The translations under genes and the position numbers were made by a program. The notes under the pieces were generated by a model. It saw only the letters and a list, made by a program, of their open reading frames with translations, was not told the origin of the DNA and ran no database searches. A stretch of DNA of 64,000 bases from Atherinomorus stipes. Its lineage: Eukaryota; Chordata; Actinopteri; Atheriniformes; Atherinidae. The stretch lies in the NCBI GenBank assembly GCA_023101725.1, contig JALJCO010010529.1:124001-188000 (forward strand), given 5' to 3'. Numbering within the stretch: the stretch's first letter is position 1; every line of letters starts with the position of its first letter. This document shows, piece by piece, positions 23,101-32,100 of the stretch.

Positions 23101-26100
23101 CTAAGTTGTACCTTTAGATCCTTTATGTATTCATTAATTGACATATTTTATTTATTTTTTTGTTTTTATTTAACATTTGATCATTTTTAATCGTAGTTTT
23201 TTTTTAAATCAATTTTATACAGGTTTTAAAAATAATCATTCTGAAATTATTATTTTATTTAATATTAAAGTTTTATTTTATTTAAAAATTTTCATACTTA
23301 TCGAAACGTGTTTATATATAACAATATTAAATGTAATTTTTTTAAAAATTAAATGAGTTATGCAAATTTTAAGATGTATATTAAAATATATTTAGCTTAC
23401 ATATGCCTTTAGTAAGTTGACTTTAGTTATCTATAGTGGTGAGGGGAACATACGATTGTGTGAAAAAGTGTTTGCCTCCTTCCTGACTTCTTACTTTTTT
23501 GCAGTTACTTGTTTGTCACACTTAAATGTTTCAGATCATCAAACAAATTTAAACGTGAGACAAAGATAACACAAGTGAACAGAAATTCAGTTTTTAAATG
23601 GAGAATTTTATTTTCAAGGGGGGCAAAAAATCCTAACCTCCGTAGCCCTGTGTGAAAAAGTGATCTTCCCCTAAACCTAATAACTGGTTGTTCCACCTTA
23701 GCAGCAACAACTGCATCAAGCGTTTGTGATAACTGGCAGTGAGTCTTCTACAGCGCTGTGGAGGAATTTTGTTCCACTCATCTTTGCAGAATTGTTGTAA
23801 TTCAGCCACATTGGAGGCTTTTCCAGCATGAACCGCCTTTTTAAGCTCATGCCACAGCATCTCAATGGGATTCAGGTGGGGGCTTTGACTAGGCCACTCC
23901 AAAGTCTTCATGTTGTTGTTCTTAAGCCATTCAGAGGTGGACTTGCTGGTGTGTTCTGGATCATTGTTCTGCTGCAGAACCCAAGTGCGCTTCAGCTTGA
24001 GGTCACCAACAGATGGCCGGACGTTCTCCTTCAGGATTTTTTGGTAGAAGCAGAATTCATGGTTCCATTTACCACAGCAAGTCTTCCAGGTCCTGAAGCA
24101 GCAAAACAGCCCCAGACCATCACACTACCACCACCATATTTTCCTGTTGCTATGATGTTCCTTTTCTGAAATGCCGTGTTACTTTTACGCCAGATGTAAT
24201 GGGACCTACACCTTCCAGAAAGTTCCACTTTTGTCTCGTCAGTCCACAGAGTATTTTCCCAAAAGTCTTGGGGATCATCAAGATGCTTTCTGGCTAAACT
24301 GAGACGAGCCTTTATGTTCTTTTTGCTCAGCAGTGGTTTTGGTCTTGGAACTCTGCCATGCAGCCATTTTTGCCCCCAGTCTCTTTCTGATGGGGGAGTC
24401 ATGAACACTGACCTTCATTGAGGCAAGTGAGGCCTGCAGTTCTTGGATGTTGTTCTGGGGTCTTTTGTGACCTCTTGGATGAGTCGTCGCTGTGCTCTTG
24501 GGGTCATTTTGGTCGGCCGGCCCCTCCTGGGAAGGTTCACCACTGTTCCATGTTTTCACCATTTGTGGATAATGGTTCTCACTGTGGTTCTCTGGAGTCC
24601 CAAAGCTTTAGAAATGGCTTTGGAACCTTTTCCAGACTCATAGATCTCAATGACTTTGTTTCTCATTTGTTCCTGAATTTCTTTGGATGGCAGCATGATG
24701 TCTAGCTTTGGAGGATCTTTTGGTCTACTTCACTTTGTCAGGCAGGTCCTATTTAAGGGATTTCTTGATGGAGAACAGGTGTGGCAGTAATCAGGCCTGG
24801 ATGTGGATACAGAAACTGAACTCAGCTTTCCAAAGATGATAAACCACAGTTAATTTATGTTTTAACAGGGGGGGGCAGCAATCACTTTCTCACACAGGAC
24901 CATGGAGGTTTGGACCCCCCCCCCCCCCTTACTAATAAAAATCTTCATTTAAAAACTGCATTTTGTGCTTACTTGTGTTATCTTTGTCTCACATTTAAAT
25001 TTGTTTGATGATCTGAAACATTAAAGTGTGACAAACATGCAAAAAAGTGAGAAATCAGGAAGGAGGCAAACACTTTTTCACACAGCTGTATTATCTTGTA
25101 CACAAACATATTTAGGACATATTTAGCTTATATATGCCTGTAGATAACTTTAGTTATCTGTAGTGGTGAGGGGAACATATTTAGCTCATATATATTAGAT
25201 TGAAACAGATGAAGAATTCAGAGATGTTTGTGTCTGAGACGTCAGTGTTTTTATTTTAATTTTCCGAGGACGACATAACCTCATGGACAGTCAGAAATGT
25301 GATTGGTGTTTGAGTCCAGCTCTGCAGGAGAACATCCACTCCCCTTCTGTAAATTCCTCCAGTTTCCAATTCCGTCACAGTTTTAGTTTTTTTTTTTATC
25401 ACTGTTTTATAATGTTATTTTGTTATTAATCTGTACTGACTGCTCACCATGTCTTTGTTTGTTCTCAGAACTGTCTGTCGGTACCAGACATTAAAACAGC
25501 CTTCAGTGACTGCGCCCCAAAGATTGGTAGGAGGGATTGTTTGGTCCAGCCTTGCACCGCCCTGACAGGGTAAGATCATCATGGCAACCAGCCCTCCAAT
25601 GGCTGACTTCTGACCCGTCTTCTCATGTTCAATTATCAGGGAAAAGCTGTTTCCATAAAAGGATATTTGGTGGAGATTTTGGGGTTTTTGGTTTGTTTTT
25701 TCAAAAAATATTATACAGTCCATAATTTATGTTGTCATGGTAGCAGCTGTGAGTCTTGAGTTGTTTTTTTTTTTCATCTTGGATCTATTTTCTAGCATGA
25801 AATCCGTTCATTTCCTCACTGTTAACTGATTAATTGGCTGATAGGTGTGCTCCCAATTATTGTGGATTCCTCACAGGTGTGTTTGTCATGTGACCATGCC
25901 ATGTGATTTCTTATTTAAACTGCACCTGCACCAATAAACGATTGATTGATTGTTCTCACCGCATCCAGGCTTCAGTGTGTGTATTTTCCTCAGGAATATG
26001 GAAGCTCTGTTTAACAGGTTATGGGCCCAGGCGTGTTGATGTTTGTGCAGATGTGGCGTGAGTAGCACTGCAAGACAGTCTGTGTGCAGGTCTGGACTGC

Positions 26101-29100
26101 GAGCACCATGAGTGAAAGGACAAGTTCACGTTGGTCCCGTCTTGTGTTCGACGGAGACGAAAAGAACTATGAACTGTGGGAGACAAAGTTCTTGGGCCAT
26201 CTGCGGTTGCAGAAATTAAAGGACACAATTTTAAATGGGCCTGCTGAGGATGCGGATGTCAACACACTGACAGAGGATGCAGCCAAGAATGCTGAAGCTT
26301 ATGCTGAACTGATCCAATTTCTCGATGACAAAAGTTTGTCCCTGGTCATGCGAGAGGCTGCAGATGATGGGCGTGGAGCACTCAAGATTTTGCGAGACTA
26401 TTATGCAGGGAAGGGTAAGCCCCGCATTGTGAGTCTCTACACAGAACTGACTTCCCTGCAAAAATTGAGTGGTGAGAGTGTGACTGATTATGTCATACGT
26501 GCTGAAACTTCAATCACAGCGTTGAGAAATGCTGGAGAGGTCCTGAGTGATGGACTTATAGTTGCAATGGTTTTGAAGGGGCTTCCAGAATCATTCAAGC
26601 CTTTTTCCATTTTTGTCACTCAAATGGACGAGACACTCTCTTTTGCAGATTTTAAAACAAAACTGCGGAGTTATGAGAACACTGAAGGCATGCGCACGGC
26701 TGTGACCGAGGATAATGTCATGGGGGCCCGAGCACATCCAAAGAAGGCCAGTGTACCGGCGGAAATAAGGACGCGGAGCACTGAAAGCAGGGACATGGAG
26801 TGTTTCCGTTGTGGTCGAAGAGGACACAAGGCAAGACAGTGTCAGCGTGGTCAACAGTGGCACAACCAGGGCACACGGCGAGGAGGAGGACGGAGACAGC
26901 AGCAGGACAACCTACGTGGAGTGTATGAGGAGACAGAAAACACATTTGCCTTCAAGCTGGTGACCAGTGATCGACAGCCGGGGAATGGTGTCACCAGAAA
27001 GGGGTTGATGGTGGACACCGGTGCAACATCACATATCATCACCGACCTGGCTAAGTTTAAGAACTTTGATGATCAATTCCAGGCCGAGACGCACTGTGTG
27101 GAATTGGCAGATGGTACAAGGTGCAAGGGGGTCGCAGAGCGTAGAGGAGATGCAGAGGTGTGTCTGGTCAACAGCAGGGGGCAACGCATCAGTGCCACAC
27201 TGAAGCAGGCACTATATATCCCCTCATATCCCCAAGACATTTTCTCTGTGAGAGCTGCAACTTCTAGTGGGGCAACAGTGATCTTCAAGGAGGGTGAAGA
27301 CATCCTGCAGTACAAAGACGGTACACGTTTTTTTATTCATGAACATAACAGACTGTTCTATTTGCCTACTGTGTCAATGAATAACTGTGATGATCAATTT
27401 ATGAGTTGCCATGATATTCAGACGTGGCATGAGATTCTGGGACACTGCAATTTTGATGACGTTCAGAAGTTAGAGAATGTTGTGGATGGTATGTCTATAA
27501 AGGGTAAAGCATCCAAGTCTATGCAATGTGAAGTGTGTGTCAAAGGCAAGTTCACCCAGAGCAGGAATAGGAATCCTGATGTGAGGGCCAAGTCAGCTTT
27601 AGAGTTGGTACACACAGACTTGGCAGGCCCCATTGACCCAGTGTCCAGAGAAGGCTATAGGTATGCACTTTCTTTTATTGATGACTACTCCAGTGCTGTG
27701 TTTGTGTACTTTCTGAAGCACAAAAATGATACAGTGGAAGCCACAGAGAGGTTCCTTGCTGACACAGCCCCATACGGGAAAGTTACATGTATCAGGTCAG
27801 ACAATGGCACTGAGTTTACTGGACAGAGTTATCAAGCACTACTCCGCAGGAACAGAATCAGGCATGAAACATCAGCACCATATTCACCACATCAGAATGG
27901 TACTGCTGAGCGGAACTGGAGAACCCTTTTTGACATGGCTAGATGTATGCTCTTGGAAAGCCAGTTACCCAAGGAGCTATGGGTGTATGCAGTCCAGACA
28001 GCAGCAGTGGTGAGGAATAGATGTTTCAATAACCGAACCAGACAGACACCTTACTTTATGCTGACAGGAAAGAGACCAAATGTGTCCAGGATGCAGACAT
28101 TTGGCACTGTGTGTCATGCATATAGACAGGACAAGAGGAAGCTTGACTCAAGGTCTGACAAAGGCATCTTTGTTGGGTATGACAAGAACAGTCCAGCCTA
28201 CATGGTTTATTATCCTGACAGTAAGAAGGTGATGAAACACAGACTGGTAAAGTTTATGTCCAATGTTAAGGGGCAGGAGACAGTTGATACGTCTGATGAC
28301 GATGATATTGGTGTACAGTGTAGCATAACCAGACCTGATCCTGACAAGCCTAAGCAGTCTAGCATCCCCGAGACTAGGCCAGGCCGGAGTCAAACAGGCC
28401 TGCAGCCAGGTGAGGTCAAGCTAGAATCAGAGTCCCCGCGGAGATACCCGGTTAGAGAAAGAAAGAGGCCAGACTTCTATGGGGTGGAGAGAGATCAGGC
28501 ACAGATTAATATTGATTATTGCTACAAGGCGGTTTTCAGTGTACCTCAAACTTTCAGAGAAGCTGTAACTTCATCCAGGTCAAGAGAATGGGTGGATGCA
28601 ATGGATGAGGAGATGAAATCGCTGAGGGATAACAACACATTTACTCTAGTCACCCTACCCGAGGGCAAGAGAGCAGTGGGGGGTAAATGGGTTTATGCTA
28701 TTAAAAGCAATGCTGATGGATCTGACAAGTACAAGGCCCGCTATGTCGCCAAGGGGTACAGTCAGGAGAACGGTGTAGATTATGGAGAAACCTTTTCTCC
28801 TACTGTCAATCTAACCAGTGTGAGAGCATTAATGCAGATAGCTGCTCAGGAGAATCTGATTCTCCATCAGATGGATGTTAAAACTGCCTACCTACATGCA
28901 CCAATTGATTGTGAGATTTACATGGAACAGCCAGAAGGGTATGATGTAAAATCTGAGACAAATGAGAAAATGGTGTGTAAACTGGAGAAATCATTGTATG
29001 GGCTAAAGCAATCAGGTCGAAACTGGAATAAAATGTTACATGACTATCTGTGCGAAAACAGTTTTGTACAGAATCCAGTTGATCATTGTGTTTACAAGAG

Positions 29101-32100
29101 ACAAGTAGAACATGAGAAAGTGATAATATTGATATGGGTTGATGATTTAGTTATTGCTGCTAATGACGAGAGAACTTTAAAAGCTGTCAAGGAGATGCTT
29201 ACTGAGAAATTCCAAATGAAAGATTTGGGAAGATTGAAGAATTTCATTGGTATCACTTTTGACCAGTGTGATGGCGGTGTGACTATGTCACAGCAGAGTT
29301 ATATTGGAAAACTATTGCAAAGGTTTGACATGCAAGATTGTAAACCCAGGTCGACACCTTGTGAACCAAAGTTGAATTACACCGACAGTGGTGAAAAACT
29401 GGGTGACCCCAGGAAATACAGAGAAGCAGTGGGTAGCCTGATCTACCTGACCTTATGCACTAGACCTGATCTGAGTTACATTGTTAGCAAACTGTCACAG
29501 TATTTCAGTGAACCAACAGAGGAGCAGTGGACAACTGTAAAGCATGTACTGAAATATCTGAAAGGCACCAATGACAAGATGCTCTGTTACAGGAAATGTG
29601 ATGAAGGGTTGAGGTTGATAGCTTACAGTGATGCAGATTGGGCAGGTGATGCAAATGACCGACGTAGTACATCTGGTTATTGTCTTAGCCTATGTAAGAA
29701 TGGTCCGCTGATTTCCTGGAGGACCAAAAAGCAGCCAACTGTAGCATTGTCAACATGTGAGGCTGAGTACATGGCATTGGCTATCACTACACAAGAGTGT
29801 CTGTATTTGACTCAACTGCTTGAGCATCTTAATGATTATCAGTATGGTGTGCCTCTGATCTATGAAGACAACCAAGGTACAGTTGCATTGGCAAAAGAAT
29901 CCTGTTAGTAGACAGAGATGTAAACATATTGATATCAAATATCATTTTGTAAGATCAGCTGTAAACAATGGTGAAGTGTTTTTGGAGTATTGCCCAACAG
30001 ATCAGATGGTAGCTGACTTAATGACTAAACCAGTCACAAAAGTGAAGCTACTTACCTTTTCCACATTCCTGTTTGGGTTATAGCCATGTTGTGATGCATT
30101 GCAGTTGGTTAACATGCTGTTTCTGATGATGTTGATTGTAAATAATATGTGAGCAAGTGGGGGTGTTAACTGATTAATTGGCTGATAGGTGTGCTCCCAA
30201 TTATTGTGGATTCCTCACAGGTGTGTTTGTCATGTGACCATGCCATGTGATTTCTTATTTAAACTGCACCTGCACCAATAAACGATTGATTGATTGTTCT
30301 CACCGCATCCAGGCTTCAGTGTGTGTATTTTCCTCAGGAATATGGAAGCTCTGTTTAACACTCACCCAGACAGTTTTGGTGTAACTTGAATTCCTTCAGG
30401 AGATATTTAGATCCTCTCGAGAGTTTTGGTAACAAACATTGGTGAAATGAAGGAGTTTGTGGCAGATAATGCATTATTTAGAGGCTGCGCGTGGTTGCCG
30501 CATCACTTCCATTATATTGGACATACACTGATCTGGAGTGGATCTAAGTAGGCGCTTTCGCACTGTAGGAACCTTCTGGAGTTCCTAGAACCTTTTCGGG
30601 AACGAGGCCATTTTTGCGCTTTCGGACATGTAGGAGCTAGGGACCTCGGTCCTCAGTTCCTAGAACCTTTGGCAGGGTCTTTTCAGGGTTCCATAAGAAA
30701 GGAAATACATAGATGTTTGGTGATTGGTAGAACTGGTAAGCCCCGCCCCTTGCGTGATCTCCGCTTCTTCCAGCCCGCCATATTTAAAAAGTCCCACAGC
30801 TGTTTAACCATTTACCGAGATCATAATAGCAACAAGAACTATTACAATAGGAGTGTACCAATTCATTATTAAATCCATCACAATGGAACACGTCCTGAAT
30901 CCAGAACTATTCTGAAATGTCCAAAAGCAATTATTTTATACTAATTTAATGACCCAGATACAGCTGCAAAGTGTGGCAGTAGAATCTGCGGCTGCTGCCC
31001 GGACACTTTAGTGGACGAACCATCAACGAAAGTTCCAGGCCCACTTCAACGAAAAGGTAAACAAGACGTTAGTAGGACAGCTTTTCAGCGGGGGGCTGTT
31101 CTGTTGCGTGATACAAATTACCGTGATGAATAGGCTGGTAAGCTAGCTTTATAATAGCTTTGAATAAAAGAGATGAGAAACCTCAGTTTTGTATCAGATG
31201 ATCTGGGGCATAAATTTGTCACTGTGGCAACGATTACATCACACATGGTCCTTAACAAGGTCCTCCCTCAAGTGCGAACGCACGCTGAAGGTGAAGGGTA
31301 GTTCTTAAACTAAACTAGGGAGGCGTAGTTATAGGAACTGCGTTCTTAGAACCTCTCTGTCCGAATGCGCCCAATATCTCTGAAGGAATTCAAGTTGCAC
31401 CAAAACTGTCTGGGTGAGGAAATTAACGGATTTCATGCTATAGAATAGATCCAGGTTGAAAAGAAAACTAACTTCCCCTTTAATTTATTAAAGTAAACCG
31501 TTTCCATCTCACAGCAACGTTGTGAGTAGGCTCATTCAGACAGAGGTTCTAGGATCAGAGAGGTTCTGGGATCAGAGAGGTTCTGGGATCAGAGAGGTTC
31601 TAGGATCAGAGAGGTTCTAGGATCAGAGAGGTTCTAGGATCAGTTCCTAGAACTCCCTGTCTGGAGTTTAGTTATCAGAACTACCTTCCCCATCAGTCTG
31701 CGTTGGCACGAGGGAGGACCTTCATAGGAACCATGTTTGACACAATCGTCTGAGACAGAGACAAATTTATGCCCCAGATCATCTGATACAAAACTGAGGT
31801 TTCTCATCCCTTTTATTCAAAGCTTACCAGCTTTCCATCCCTTTCCCTCGTTTACCTTTTGTTGAAGTGCACCCTGACACTTTAGTGGACGGACCGTCCA
31901 CTAAAGTGTCCTGGCAGCAGCCGCAGATTCTACTGCCACACTTTGCAGCTGTATTTGGTCATTAAATTAAATTAAATTAATATGAAAATAATTGCTTTTG
32001 GACATTTCAGACTAGTTCTGGATTGGGGACGTGTACCATTGTGATGGATTTAATAATGAATTGGTACACTCATGTTGTAATAGTTCCTGTTGTTATTATG

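Larger units (their letters stand above)
25820..30360 (+). mobile_element. Ty1/copia LTR retrotransposon, nearly intact, in ARFRP1 intron 6
   Basis: The 5' LTR is 25820-26016 and the 3' LTR is 30164-30360, both 197 bp. I find no difference between them by eye. Each starts TGTTAACTGA and ends TGTTTAACA. The 5-bp target duplication is CTCAC (25815-25819 and 30361-30365). A primer site follows the 5' LTR directly, a purine tract AAGTGGGGG (30155-30163) precedes the 3' LTR, and one long gag-pol frame fills the interior. It is in the same orientation as ARFRP1. Identical LTRs point to a very recent insertion. Confidence 0.97.
25770..31483. mobile_element. Host TTAA-type element with long inverted arms, split by copia and another MITE
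   Basis: About 90 bases at 25770-25819 plus 30366-30408 (GGATCTATTTTCTAGCATG, then CCAGACAGTTTTGGTG) match in reverse complement 31378-31468. The right end runs AACTTCCCCTTTAA, bounded by TTAA (31480-31483). The left end is eroded. The copia element sits inside the left arm, and another element (30552-31371) sits inside the body. This order shows the TTAA element came first. All lies in ARFRP1 intron 6. Confidence 0.5.

Noticed and set aside
28148..28393. Frames on the - strand within the copia element
   Set aside because: They are shadows of the gag-pol frame on +.
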